A stretch of DNA of 43,405 nt. Source: a virus. Shown here piece after piece: positions 12,501 to 19,546 of the stretch. The DNA is taken from the IMG/VR virus record IMGVR_UViG_3300048033_001552, positions 1 to 43,405 of that record, one strand, 5' to 3'. Positions within the stretch are counted from its first letter, which is position 1; each line of letters begins with the position of its first letter. The position numbers and the translations under genes are program-made. Below the pieces are notes generated by a model. The model searched no databases, was not told where the DNA came from, and was given only the letters and a program-made list of their open reading frames with translations.

Positions 12501-13422
12501 TCTTTTTGGAAGATTCCAGAACAACAGAAAGGTTGGTATAGCAAACGATTTGAGTGTTTTATCTGATGATTTTGCGTCCTCTACAGACAAAGCAAACGCA
12601 GGAAGAAGATTAGCTTCAGCTGCTATTGAAATAGGTGTTTTCAAAGCATTAGGCCCAATGTTTTCAATGGCTTTTGCTAAAGGAATGGAAGATGAAATAG
12701 CTGGTTTGCTTGGGTGGGATGAAGAAATTGATGAAGCCGCTAAGATATATGAAGCTTATGCGGGTGCATCAGGATATGAATGGATGAAAAAAAACCAGTT
12801 TTCTTTGAATAATTACAAAAGAAATATTTCTAAAGAATTCTCCACATCTTTGTTTGATGGCATGTCGCCTTTACCTGTACCTCAAGTTGCATCAGAGTTA
12901 ATGTATTCTTCACTAAATAAATTATCTTCAGAATTAGGAGGTGATCCAGATTTATTGAATGTTTATAGTCCTTTTGCTAGATCTATATTCGATGAAGAAA
13001 GAGGTCCTGTAACTGATATTGCTATTGCTGATGGTATATTTAATAATGCTGGTCTTTATACTTTGATGGCTCAAGATATGATTGACGTTTATCAATCACT
13101 AAAATATATTCAAACCAATAAGTTTCCTCCTTACATGAACTTAGGCAAGGACAGATATGTGCGTGAATATGGACAAAAAGCAGCAGACGTACTATCTTAC
13201 ACAACCTTACTAAACACCATAGTCCCTTCAGCAGATCTCAACACTTTTAACAGAATACTCAGAGGAAAGATTGAGAGAGATTATTTAACAACAAGACCAA
13301 ACGTAGAGCAGAAAAAAATAGAGCAGAAACCGATAGTTAGAAAGCCAAAACAACAAGCAGATAAGATTTTGAGAAAGCGAAGATTAGATGACGCAATCAA
13401 AAAAACTCTAATCAACGATTGA
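6589..13422 (+). CDS. giant ejection protein with N-terminal lysozyme-like domain (T7 gp16-like)
   Basis: A 2277-residue protein. Residues about 105-265 form a lysozyme/transglycosylase-like domain: IGDSEA with Glu113 as likely catalytic acid, then AVGRYQF (154-160), F.PTNQDILATELLKRRG (180-197) and FSVGLAKEWAAIP (210-222). An acidic, Ser/Glu-rich linker precedes it (about 70-100). The rest is mostly helical, with an Ala/Gly-rich, partly hydrophobic stretch near residues 690-740 that could meet the membrane, and a basic C-terminus. Role by analogy with T7 gp16: local peptidoglycan cutting and a conduit for DNA entry. It is far longer than gp16 (about 1300 residues). Its end overlaps the converging endonuclease gene by 15 bases. 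Confidence 0.7.
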   Translation: MDPYIKDILEKIKQENSEAYESGDFQTLFDSYNKRAPFKVASVATLQGFYNELDSLQVEDEKKNPVNNEPIDSLISGVDSPSESSEEQSPSQSIFEKHKDTTTKILDYIGDSEAVDNDYNSYQGSFIKDTPQYDFQSMSIAGVMDWQKKHSDKAVGRYQFKRKTLQDILEKTGLKDSDQFSPTNQDILATELLKRRGYEKYLNGEGWEDFSVGLAKEWAAIPLLMETNGKLAGESYYQGVGTNQARGNKEKLEKLLREGPVKAYTKYTQNYFERQNDQMMNELFSGITPDLLRNKTEEELEVELKKSFQHLGFNVRQAGQGNIDTVIISHPAIDNEFELNLDDLDTDLEFFDMAYDRPDEQLLVQKAKELKSFMRQASLEANPEVRYNAIFEQGPAPALMAMTNEILLNPKQVDAAKLRIQELTKTLQETPKHLPNPDGPFLLVNEQYQKIKKELSGAQSVLRTADKRKQQLTRTFDNLADKNGGLQELLKDPQFAQLFNQKASVGQINPRELRMPSIRIDGRLSSIETLRNMMLDTDMRGAVMDGKINVEIINDGTAFQRTVLQEPAKLMTKEAEDLMKKNTKASGVAGQVGWVMRSTFAPLAASIVDMTANVGEFIYDVAQWPGDAFDSVNRLIYGDADSETVANAYYDSAGEIYQSKFDSMRAFADKEIRSVVPETSGDLSSSESIAEFFQKGTVAGSESIPYMALFAINPTLGVGITGMATYGETLNQSRQYKSLAQEIMKTDGYVPDDLDEYLNISNWQMRSMALAKGGGEAALTAFFTAKYFKNLSNLAKPGMSSTQFREAAKAYRRGYVSNFMNQVPRAGMNETLEEGLIAVESMAVDELFGMKDYSAGDYFKGVYNAGLQSVFTTTPLATLGSMRQKNAARDLFQNQVFKTMFLRNAENNGLFNEKLAIDTKLGQLNKNKRTNQSLTDQSVALAKEIAIRENRVRTILSEAPIEKLADFVDAEVQIQKTLQNAKEASIEMTANQAREGTGISETDNTLKNVPSDIKTRTQARIKSLVEKQQKIMNDIDPQYQYNASNDVKIYIDSFIGAKSDSEETDEVIMHSTTDIDNVIAGDRLVTNKKAKESGTETLFDTPDQQGGENAVFFTSDPKWDMGNRNGKFYFSKNKMQEQLTPGRSEKEFELLSNGDVILSRENGLMGIEFVEGVDISDEIYSQPAIKGQEVEFSISNEEKIKKIDELDRQNSADYLLKRKAILEKAQKTADKFGVPVVITQHRGNYQMFESAGIESRIKDEVVYPKNATEQDYASFGQMIQDQVRMAPAENDQERKYRNAASILTGFRTAVSNKIPFQEGVETLGDDNHFSRAPQDVQNLIEYLSYVRDGDLNTKERTKLDDFVNKLIDIKENPSAFESIAISQMANELHGSMELLKQVRLGTPVDLENKKINPQTWLESLFTIKGYEFATTNHILSNIFKRSSMKQPLLTVSNNIDASIARNSKEGDLTRQSYNNLDHLSEKVNQKVYFKDENLLERHFMSFLGKYEDTGVEGLSKQESMITQFEAKKMRLQEHINEMAEDSSPKSLKDKQALYQKVYDKIVLNAQDYAAVETRSESFNKEGVEYLRSLFNQDTKKVYDFMKNFHGRVPTKFEKYLPTVYSNVGENKGAGEGFVTDYDATNTNFNRSTGTMKESSAQLGKPAGELNFENYENVLFDLLASGRMQMETMADIFKLKGFYESKGFESFFDLQATKGIGSRGEATDFTRMRDYLLATLQQKVDRVNKVSVNERKKNTVARNFARVGRTIAKIASAKRLSSVSMRPKQYYSATLAQLPNLNYKARTFMTKRILSFTFGQDGRTLSNDRNQQALLSASLTQGRTGKSKIQTEFLDNMAQETSKTILGKGVEKGFKGLDNVSEKLMDAFLAQTDRLAANNTFLAFYMDYEHRNNPETQKLSDKEFFEYAANNINKKAVAYADEQVGRSQTQSDEWNSLGVYGQGNSENKRTLANFLFLFGRFQNNRKVGIANDLSVLSDDFASSTDKANAGRRLASAAIEIGVFKALGPMFSMAFAKGMEDEIAGLLGWDEEIDEAAKIYEAYAGASGYEWMKKNQFSLNNYKRNISKEFSTSLFDGMSPLPVPQVASELMYSSLNKLSSELGGDPDLLNVYSPFARSIFDEERGPVTDIAIADGIFNNAGLYTLMAQDMIDVYQSLKYIQTNKFPPYMNLGKDRYVREYGQKAADVLSYTTLLNTIVPSADLNTFNRILRGKIERDYLTTRPNVEQKKIEQKPIVRKPKQQADKILRKRRLDDAIKKTLIND

Positions 13423-13437
13423 TTGCTTGATTATTTT
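13399..13437. terminator. bidirectional terminator-like hairpin between converging arms
   Basis: A perfect 7-bp inverted repeat (TAATCAA at 13409-13415, TTGATTA at 13427-13433) with an 11-base loop. It is preceded by seven A (T-run on the minus strand) and followed by TTTT on the plus strand. It spans the stop codons of the plus-strand giant gene and the minus-strand endonuclease, where a two-way terminator is expected. The stem is AT-rich and so weak. Confidence 0.5.
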
Positions 13438-13866
13438 AACGACCTCTGCACAATCTTTTTGATTTCTAGGCATAAAAAGGTCAGCTTTGATGTTTTTATT
13501 TATTAAATACCGCTTAAAAAGCTTCCATCGGATAGGAAAAGCTTCGTTTGGATTACCTTTGCATTCAATAATAAATCTAGGGGGGTCCTGAATATCTAAA
13601 AAATCTGGCGTATATTTGATTGGCAATACATTTTTATTGCCTCTATCATGCAAGAATTTCTTAACTCGAGTTTTCTCGTAGCTTGCATTTGTAAAATCAA
13701 AACCCTCAACTAATGAAAATGTTTTACCTTCGTATTCTACTGGTATCTTTGCTTGTTTCAGGAGCTTGTACATATGCATTTCTAATTTGGATGCAAAATT
13801 TAATCCTTGATACTGTACTTTCGTTGATCTCGTTATTTGCTTATTCCGCTTAACTTTTCTTCTCAT
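13408..13866 (-). CDS. endonuclease I-like Holliday junction resolvase (PD-(D/E)XK)
   Basis: A 152-residue protein with the layout of T7 endonuclease I (149 aa): basic N-terminus, FASKLEMHMYKLL with Glu29, then KYTPDF with Asp88 and FIIECKG with Glu101 and Lys103 as the metal-binding and catalytic set. Such enzymes resolve branched DNA before packaging and can degrade host DNA. It is the last gene of the early arm, overlapping the cysteine-cluster gene by 4 bases (ATGA). A general phage PD-(D/E)XK nuclease is the alternative. Confidence 0.75.
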   Translation of the reverse strand: MRRKVKRNKQITRSTKVQYQGLNFASKLEMHMYKLLKQAKIPVEYEGKTFSLVEGFDFTNASYEKTRVKKFLHDRGNKNVLPIKYTPDFLDIQDPPRFIIECKGNPNEAFPIRWKLFKRYLINKNIKADLFMPRNQKDCAEVVKIIKQSIVD

Positions 13867-14147
13867 AGTTTGACTCGTTCATATTCAGACTTGTCCTCTT
13901 CCATCCATGTGTTGCATGAATTAGCTACAACCTTATAGTAGAAATCAGCATCCACGTCATATTTTTTGTGATCGACAATGCATATCTCAGGTCTATCTTC
14001 GTATATGCTACATTTGTTGTTCTCCTGTAGATTTTCACATCGTCCAGACTGGTCATGCTTTAGCCCGTGCTCTTCTATCAAATCCTTAGGAAAAAGATGT
14101 AGCCTTCTGCAGCAGGCGCCGCAAGATGTACATGGAAAATTACTCAT
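13863..14147 (-). CDS. YkgJ-type cysteine-cluster protein
   Basis: A 94-residue protein with the signature of the YkgJ Zn/Fe-chelating family: CTSCGACC at residues 6-13, then GRCENL...NKCSIYEDRPEIC. All core cysteines are present. The biochemical role of this family is poorly defined and it is found in phages as well as bacteria. It lies between an unknown gene (8-base overlap) and the resolvase gene (4-base overlap), so it is co-expressed with a DNA-processing enzyme. A metal-dependent partner or scavenger role is only a guess. Confidence 0.75.
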   Translation of the reverse strand: MSNFPCTSCGACCRRLHLFPKDLIEEHGLKHDQSGRCENLQENNKCSIYEDRPEICIVDHKKYDVDADFYYKVVANSCNTWMEEDKSEYERVKL

Positions 14148-14598
14148 CTATATCAACAACATACATTAAATCACTATATCCGATATCTTTAAAAAGCAAT
14201 TCTGCTTCTTGTTCTGTCTTCGCAAAGACACAATCGTTTTCAATAACCGACTCAGTACCATTTACTGTTTTAATTTCACCTGTACAAGGTACATATTTTT
14301 TGTAGTCACCTATACTATTCCAATACAAAACTTCTCTGAGTTCCTGATAAAAACTAAAAGAATCGAACAAATATTCTATAACCTGATCAACTGAAAAATT
14401 ATATTTTTTAGATATGTGCATCACTCTTGAAGTCTTGTATAGTTTAAAAAACACTTCTTCTGGTTTTTCGCTCAAGAATATATACATGTGATGTTTTTCA
14501 AGTAATTTATCGTATCCTTTCTCTTTCAGAAATGTTGTCATTAATATTTCCTGTTCGACGGTAGGCTCTTCACTCCAATAAATTTTTTCGATAAGCAT
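14140..14598 (-). CDS. uncharacterised early protein
   Basis: A 152-residue acidic, soluble protein with no motif I recognise. It is rich in Glu, Lys and aromatic residues, with helical stretches near residues 45-90, and ends in an acidic tail (YVVDIDE). It starts 14 bases after the T-run of a hairpin terminator on the same strand, so its expression may depend on read-through. It overlaps the YkgJ-type gene by 8 bases. Confidence 0.6.
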   Translation of the reverse strand: MLIEKIYWSEEPTVEQEILMTTFLKEKGYDKLLEKHHMYIFLSEKPEEVFFKLYKTSRVMHISKKYNFSVDQVIEYLFDSFSFYQELREVLYWNSIGDYKKYVPCTGEIKTVNGTESVIENDCVFAKTEQEAELLFKDIGYSDLMYVVDIDE

Positions 14599-14611
14599 AA
14601 GGCTAAGTTAC

Positions 14612-14642
14612 AAAAAAACACCTGGCAGTATTTTATCAGGTG
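14612..14642 (-). terminator. intrinsic terminator or attenuator inside the early arm
   Basis: Read on the minus strand: CACCTG, a 12-base loop, CAGGTG, then seven T. Stem arms are at 14619-14624 and 14637-14642, and the T-run at 14612-14618. It lies just after the 56-residue gene at 14681 and 14 bases before the next start, so it probably lowers expression of the last three genes. Confidence 0.55.
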
Positions 14643-14680
14643 CTTTCCATAATCAGACTTCTAAAATAATGATAGGGATA

Positions 14681-14851
14681 TTATCGATACCAAATTATTG
14701 AAAACCCAAAGAACAAACAAAATATTTGAATCATGTGTTGTTCTTCTTCTTCGTCGTCTTCCATCCAGTCAGGCCATTGATCCATAGTAGTATTCCAGTA
14801 GTTAACTCCTACTGTAACTCCATATAACGGAAAAAATACAACTTCAAACAT
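14681..14851 (-). CDS. small acidic protein with hydrophobic C-terminus
   Basis: A 56-residue frame. The start A is shared with the last base of the metallophosphoesterase stop (TAATG), indicating translational coupling. It encodes an aromatic N-terminal half, a strongly acidic centre (EDDEEEE at about residues 31-37) and a hydrophobic end (IFCLFFGFSIIWYR) that could associate with membrane. I know no family for it. The coupling and the terminator just downstream support a real gene. Confidence 0.5.
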   Translation of the reverse strand: MFEVVFFPLYGVTVGVNYWNTTMDQWPDWMEDDEEEEQHMIQIFCLFFGFSIIWYR

Positions 14852-15996
14852 TAGAATAGGTGTGTGATTCTAGCTATTTGCCCGTGATCCTTTGAATGTA
14901 CAAATCCTTCAACCGCTTTCGGTGAGTGTTGATACCCATTTCTATGGTGCCACGAATCTGTTCCAGATGGAGATCGTAAAGCTTCAACAGTAACTCCAAT
15001 GAAATCTTTAGACATTTTATGGTGTATGTGATGTATGTATACATACCTGTTTTTTGCCTCAGCCCAGTCTTTTTTCGCTTCTTGCGCCATAAGTAAGGGG
15101 AGGTCTTGGGCTTTAGCTCCATCTCCATGTGTTGTGCCAATTAAATTATTGTGATATTTATAATATTTTCTATGAGCAATGCTTACGTCAAACGAAACGT
15201 TTTTACATTTTTTAAACCAAGAACTTATTGAATCTGCTAAGAAAAATCCACTTTGATAATCATGATTAGATGGATTGAACATAAAACGAACATCAGCTAC
15301 TTGCATCAGCTGATCCACAACATCAACATATAATCTTTTTGCTAACAAAAAATTATCGTACCACATTCCATCTGTATCTTGTGGTGTACCAGATGTAGTT
15401 ACTCTTTTTGGGGTGTCGACATGCATAATATCATTACCCGCTATAAAAAGTATTTTATCTATATTAAATCCAGCTGTTTTATCGAGTATTCCTTGTACGC
15501 CGTCTTTAACTCGTTGCACTGCGATTTGACTATTGTATTCTTCTCCTGTTTCGAAACTTCTAGCCAACTTCCCAATATGTACATCAGCAGGATCAATAAC
15601 GAGTAAGCAAGAATCAGGATATCTTTCTCTGACAATAGGTTTATAATTGAACGTATGATTTTTAACATTTTCTATGTGTTCTTTTAACATTTCATCAAAA
15701 GTCGGTCCAGAAGAGCTTGGTTTAAAATTTATACTCCAATGTTCTCCTTTATACCACGCATGTCGCACATCATTTGGATCAATGCCGACAGTCTCGCATT
15801 CTTCTGACAAAGCAGGGTTTTCTTTTTTTATTGCATTTCTATTTAGCCATGATGATAGTGAACGTCTCAGCCTTTCAACTGGGATGTCGATTTTCCATTT
15901 CTCAATCATCATTTTAGCGAGCAAAGTTTTATTAGTAAAGCCCGCCTCATAGTGATCAAGGGCATACTTCTTTTGCTCTTCACTCATTGTTGTCAT
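14851..15996 (-). CDS. metallophosphoesterase with N-terminal helix-turn-helix-like region
   Basis: A 381-residue protein. Residues 1-60 look like a helix-turn-helix. From about 130 it is a calcineurin-like phosphoesterase: DPADVH (Asp138/His140), AGND (186-189), NPSNHD (241-246), THGDG (289-293) and IHHIHH (321-326), the five conserved metal-site blocks in order. The fold includes Mre11/SbcD nucleases and DNA 2'-3' phosphatases. In a replication operon a DNA- or nucleotide-directed substrate is likely but not shown. The start overlaps the 57-residue gene upstream by 17 bases. Confidence 0.75.
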   Translation of the reverse strand: MTTMSEEQKKYALDHYEAGFTNKTLLAKMMIEKWKIDIPVERLRRSLSSWLNRNAIKKENPALSEECETVGIDPNDVRHAWYKGEHWSINFKPSSSGPTFDEMLKEHIENVKNHTFNYKPIVRERYPDSCLLVIDPADVHIGKLARSFETGEEYNSQIAVQRVKDGVQGILDKTAGFNIDKILFIAGNDIMHVDTPKRVTTSGTPQDTDGMWYDNFLLAKRLYVDVVDQLMQVADVRFMFNPSNHDYQSGFFLADSISSWFKKCKNVSFDVSIAHRKYYKYHNNLIGTTHGDGAKAQDLPLLMAQEAKKDWAEAKNRYVYIHHIHHKMSKDFIGVTVEALRSPSGTDSWHHRNGYQHSPKAVEGFVHSKDHGQIARITHLF

Positions 15997-16153
15997 GCAA
16001 ATGTCTTCTTAATTCTTGAAGCTTATATATAAGCTTATTAATTTTATTTTTTGCCGTACTGTGTGACTGATCCATACAATCTTCGTACACCTCATCTAAT
16101 AAAGGTGAAAGTTCATCGTTAAAATAATTGTTTAAAAAATCAGCCGCTTTCAT
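15980..16153 (-). CDS. small helical protein
   Basis: A 57-residue frame beginning directly after the stop of the 81-residue gene (TAGATG) and ending 17 bases inside the metallophosphoesterase gene. It has an acidic N-terminal half and a basic helical C-terminal half (KNKINKLIYKLQELRRHLH). No family is recognised. Close packing in a same-strand operon is the main support. Confidence 0.5.
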   Translation of the reverse strand: MKAADFLNNYFNDELSPLLDEVYEDCMDQSHSTAKNKINKLIYKLQELRRHLHDNNE

Positions 16154-16399
16154 CTATACCCTTAAATCCTTCTCCATCATATGTGCCTCAAGCGCATATC
16201 CATCTGCTGGACTAACTTGAGTTATCGCTCTATATATTAATCTGCTACTTTTTTTAACTTTTTGTATTTCTTTTTTTGTAGAATCACAACCTAGATTCAT
16301 ATACATTTCGTGATCGATACGAAGCAGTTCATCTACTTTTTTCCTTAAAGTCCAGGTTTTGTAACCTACAATCTTTTTAATTTGCTTTTCTAGATCCAT
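16154..16399 (-). CDS. uncharacterised small early protein
   Basis: An 81-residue, very basic, helical protein (many Lys/Arg, for example KKEIQKVKKSSRLIYR) with no recognised domain. It overlaps the MazG-like gene upstream by 10 bases and abuts the 57-residue gene downstream. Basic charge and setting are compatible with nucleic-acid binding, but nothing diagnostic is seen. Confidence 0.55.
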   Translation of the reverse strand: MDLEKQIKKIVGYKTWTLRKKVDELLRIDHEMYMNLGCDSTKKEIQKVKKSSRLIYRAITQVSPADGYALEAHMMEKDLRV

Positions 16400-16782
16400 T
16401 TTAACAAAATTTTTTTTAAGTCAGGTTTAAAATAATTTTTTCCCTTAAGCACTTTGCCGTCATCCCTTCTAAGGGCTTTCCCATTTTCAAGTTTACTCAT
16501 ATTAGAATCATGGACTTCATTGAAGAGGTCTTCGAAAACATTTTCTAAGCCATGTGCTATAATAATCCCCGACAATATATACTGCATATCAACAATGGCG
16601 TCTGCAACCTCAACAAGATCGCCTTGTTTGCATGCCTCTATATACTCAGAAAGCTCTTCCGTCATGAGGTTGGCTTTGAGCGTCCACTCCTCTTCAGAAA
16701 GAACTCCTGGATTTTTGTTAGCTTTTACACTAAATGATTTATTAAACTGTTTTACCAGATTTAAGGTCCTTTTAATATGCAT
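16390..16782 (-). CDS. MazG-like / PRA-PH superfamily nucleotide pyrophosphohydrolase
   Basis: A 130-residue all-alpha protein with the MazG/PRA-PH pattern: MTEELSEYIEA at about residues 36-46 (Glu metal ligands), then LVEVADAIVDMQYILSG (about 51-67) with the second acidic set. Family members hydrolyse (d)NTPs or related nucleotides to monophosphates and pyrophosphate. Phage versions are thought to adjust nucleotide pools or alarmone levels during infection. The single-domain length fits phage members. It lies downstream of the primase-helicase. Confidence 0.75.
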   Translation of the reverse strand: MHIKRTLNLVKQFNKSFSVKANKNPGVLSEEEWTLKANLMTEELSEYIEACKQGDLVEVADAIVDMQYILSGIIIAHGLENVFEDLFNEVHDSNMSKLENGKALRRDDGKVLKGKNYFKPDLKKILLKWI

Positions 16783-16816
16783 AAATATTTAATTATTACA
16801 TTCATACGCCCATAAT

Positions 16817-17089
16817 TTACAATTTTTTTTTCAAACTTGAACAAATTTGTTCATATAACTTCCATATTGCTTTTTCTGCTTCAGCTTGTTTTTCATAAAA
16901 TATTTGACCAGGTTTAATTGTGCCTTTATAATTGAGCTCTATTTTAAAACCTTTTCCATCAAGTACTATATAAGCTTTTATGTCGTTTTGTAAACAATAA
17001 CTTACAGATGCATACATATTTTTTGTTGGTGTCCAAAACAATAATTCTCTAGAAGATATTTTTTTCGATTTCATTAAATTCTTTTTCAA
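16817..17089 (-). CDS. uncharacterised early protein
   Basis: A 90-residue basic protein overlapping the 3' end of the primase-helicase gene by 41 bases. An internal ATG at 17074 would cut the overlap to 26 bases. The predicted order is beta (FWTPTKNMYASVSYCL, KAYIVLDGKGFKIELNYKG) followed by a C-terminal helix (EAEKAIWKLYEQICSSL), a compact alpha/beta fold. No family is recognised. Confidence 0.5.
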   Translation of the reverse strand: MKKNLMKSKKISSRELLFWTPTKNMYASVSYCLQNDIKAYIVLDGKGFKIELNYKGTIKPGQIFYEKQAEAEKAIWKLYEQICSSLKKKL

Positions 17090-18836
17090 TTATTACAGTT
17101 TGTTTGACTTTATTGCTATGATTTTTCAACCAGTTTGAATTGTCCCATTGTGGATTATCATCTACAATGTTATCATATCTTCCGTTATTCACGTTCCATA
17201 CAAAATTACACGACGCGTCATTTGTTCCTAAGTTAGCGAACTTGACTTTAAGAACTTTGATCATAACTGAATTATTTTGCAACCCTTCTTCTGTCCTGTC
17301 TCTATGAACCAATATTCCATGTGGGCTCATATCATAAAACTCTCCCCCACCTTTCACGTCGTAGAAAGTAGGTGGTTGAAGTTTGCCATCTATCTTCTCA
17401 GGTTTTGTAGGGTGTGCCACAACTATAACAAGCACATCATGCTTTTTACAAAAGTTGTCTACTTTGTTTAGGTATTCATTAGTATAATCATTTATGCCAA
17501 GATTTTTACCATCCTTGTATCTAACTTTATTATAAGGATCAATTACTAAACATCTGATTCCTTTCCTTTTAACAAGCTCTTCTCCCTTTTTTAAAACTTT
17601 ATCTAAATCATATCCATCATCATAATTGATATGAAAAAAATTTTCACTCACATAATCAACAGTCTGCTTCCAAGCATGGTTTTTAACTTGATCTTTATCA
17701 GGTTTGTTTCCGTAAAATTTTCTTACAATTTTATCTACATGAAGATATGCTGGAAAGTTTTCAGTAGATGCATATGCAATTTTCCAATTATGTAAAATGT
17801 TGTAGCCTACACACATCTGGTCTACAAAATCAGATTTACCTGAAGATGGAAATCCAGTGACTACAATAAATTGTTTTGTATAGGTTGTAAATATGTTGTC
17901 AAATTCCTTCAACCCAATTCCGAATCCTTTTTGATGGCCATGAGCGTAAAAGCTTTCAAGATCAGTCGCAACATCTTTTGCAGTTACAACATTTTCAAGA
18001 GGACACTGTGGTGCAGACACAATTGCTTCTCTCAATGCATCTTTTCCATACTTGACTAGATATTCGTTTGCATCTTTACAATCAATCAGGTCAACAATAA
18101 AACAATTTTCTGCTCCGAATCTTCTTATCAATTCTGCTTTTCCTTTTCGCCCTGCTTCATCGTTGTCTGTAGCTAAATAAATCTTCTTTTTGTTTTCAAA
18201 AAATTCATAGTAATCTGATAGAAAGTCAAGATTAATGTTTCCATTTGCAGTGAATCCATTTGGTACACTTACACAGTAATTTATACCAGATTCTATAACT
18301 GAAGCCACATCCATTTCGCCTTCAACAATTACCACTTGTTCTGTAAACCTTATAGAATCCAGATTGTAAAATATTTTTTCTGCATCTTTAATCATTTTAA
18401 AATTCTTTCTAGCATCACGATACTTTGTGTTGACTAGTTGAGAATCTAAATAGTAATTAAATTGTATGGTGTGTACTTCTGTTTTTGTTTGAGGCATCCA
18501 TTCTATACCATCTGTTATTCTGAGATAATTGATTGTTTTTGCGCTTATGCCTCTGCCCTTAAACCACTGAACAACCTTTTCGTTCAAAGGTGTGTAGTTT
18601 TTTTCTACAGGACGTACATATGTTTTGGTTTGATTTTTTTTCTCGTATTCATGCATCTGCATTACACTTCCACAATGCTGACATGTCGCAAGAGCTCTTT
18701 CCCAATCTAACATCACACATTTATCTTTCTTTTTCTTTCTTTCGTGTGAGCATTTAGGACAAATATCAGTTTTTGCATCCTGTTTAAATGCGTATTGGTT
18801 ATATGTTTTTATTTTAAAGCCGTTAATTTCGTTCAT
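17049..18836 (-). CDS. DNA primase-helicase (T7 gp4-like)
   Basis: A 595-residue protein (T7 gp4 is 566). Zinc-binding domain: Cys26/Cys29 and Cys52/Cys55. TOPRIM primase: VEGEMD (171-176) and ATDNDEAG (222-229). RecA-like helicase: Walker A GFPSSGKS (328-335), Walker B CLVIDPYNK, and a later IVVAHPTKP motif. It would synthesise primers and unwind the fork as a hexameric ring. It overlaps the winged-helix gene upstream by 4 bases (ATGA). No DNA polymerase is seen nearby. Domain order and key residues are complete. Confidence 0.93.
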   Translation of the reverse strand: MNEINGFKIKTYNQYAFKQDAKTDICPKCSHERKKKKDKCVMLDWERALATCQHCGSVMQMHEYEKKNQTKTYVRPVEKNYTPLNEKVVQWFKGRGISAKTINYLRITDGIEWMPQTKTEVHTIQFNYYLDSQLVNTKYRDARKNFKMIKDAEKIFYNLDSIRFTEQVVIVEGEMDVASVIESGINYCVSVPNGFTANGNINLDFLSDYYEFFENKKKIYLATDNDEAGRKGKAELIRRFGAENCFIVDLIDCKDANEYLVKYGKDALREAIVSAPQCPLENVVTAKDVATDLESFYAHGHQKGFGIGLKEFDNIFTTYTKQFIVVTGFPSSGKSDFVDQMCVGYNILHNWKIAYASTENFPAYLHVDKIVRKFYGNKPDKDQVKNHAWKQTVDYVSENFFHINYDDGYDLDKVLKKGEELVKRKGIRCLVIDPYNKVRYKDGKNLGINDYTNEYLNKVDNFCKKHDVLVIVVAHPTKPEKIDGKLQPPTFYDVKGGGEFYDMSPHGILVHRDRTEEGLQNNSVMIKVLKVKFANLGTNDASCNFVWNVNNGRYDNIVDDNPQWDNSNWLKNHSNKVKQTVIIEKEFNEIEKNIF

Positions 18837-19546
18837 TGTTTTATAATCTTTATTAGTTTAAAATCAAATCCCTCTACATCATAGGTTTTTTTGGCACGAT
18901 CATATTGTTGTTTAGTTCCAGTCAATAAAGCCTGACCATTCCATTTAAATTGATACATATCCTGGCTTTTTACCTCATGTTCTTTTATGTTTTGATAACG
19001 AAGCCAATTAGTAAAATGTGTTTTGAATTCTTTAAAATTTGGTTTTCGATCATCTGATGATTCAATATGTTTCATAAATCTATCAAGCATAAATTTCATT
19101 TGACCTACTGTAATATTATTATGCATGCATAGCATTTCCTGCCATCCCACATCTTTCATAGCCATTTGTAAAAATATTTTATTATTACTTTCATGCTTGA
19201 CTAAAACATCTGTAGCTATAATGTCAGCTTGATAATTTTCGTAATTCAAAAGAATAATCTTAGTAAAACGTTTAGATTTTACTGTATCAATCTCTCCAGT
19301 CTGATTTAATTTTGTTAATGAAGTTCTGATTTGTGAAACAGTCATGCCAAGATCATCAGCTAACTTTCTGTAAGAAGTCATAACCTCTCCTCTTGTGACT
19401 AATGCATCATTTTGTAAGCATTTATCTTGGCATGCTGTTATTAATAAATGAAAAAATACTGATTTAGTTAACGGCTCCTTGTACCACCTCCATTTTAAGA
19501 TCTTTGAATGAATCTTGATTGGATGTTTCGTTGTTTCTTTTTTCAT
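18833..19546 (-). CDS. winged-helix replication protein, Bacteroidota-phage type
   Basis: A 237-residue protein. The N-terminus (IKIHSKILKWRWYKEPLTKSVFFHLL) and the winged helix at about residues 58-86 (SYRKLADDLGMTVSQIRTSL) match the replication-initiation or helicase-loader-like proteins common in Bacteroides and Flavobacterium phages. The C-terminal part ends in KEFKTHFTNWLRYQN, a DUF7833-like pattern. It overlaps the DnaA-IV gene by 83 bases. The start is kept because the conserved N-terminus lies inside the overlap. A helicase-loading role next to the primase-helicase is inferred. Confidence 0.7.
   Translation of the reverse strand: MKKETTKHPIKIHSKILKWRWYKEPLTKSVFFHLLITACQDKCLQNDALVTRGEVMTSYRKLADDLGMTVSQIRTSLTKLNQTGEIDTVKSKRFTKIILLNYENYQADIIATDVLVKHESNNKIFLQMAMKDVGWQEMLCMHNNITVGQMKFMLDRFMKHIESSDDRKPNFKEFKTHFTNWLRYQNIKEHEVKSQDMYQFKWNGQALLTGTKQQYDRAKKTYDVEGFDFKLIKIIKQ

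Noticed and set aside
14874-15140. An 88-codon frame overlapping the metallophosphoesterase on the same strand
   Set aside because: Lies wholly inside the well-supported enzyme gene in another frame; no family features.
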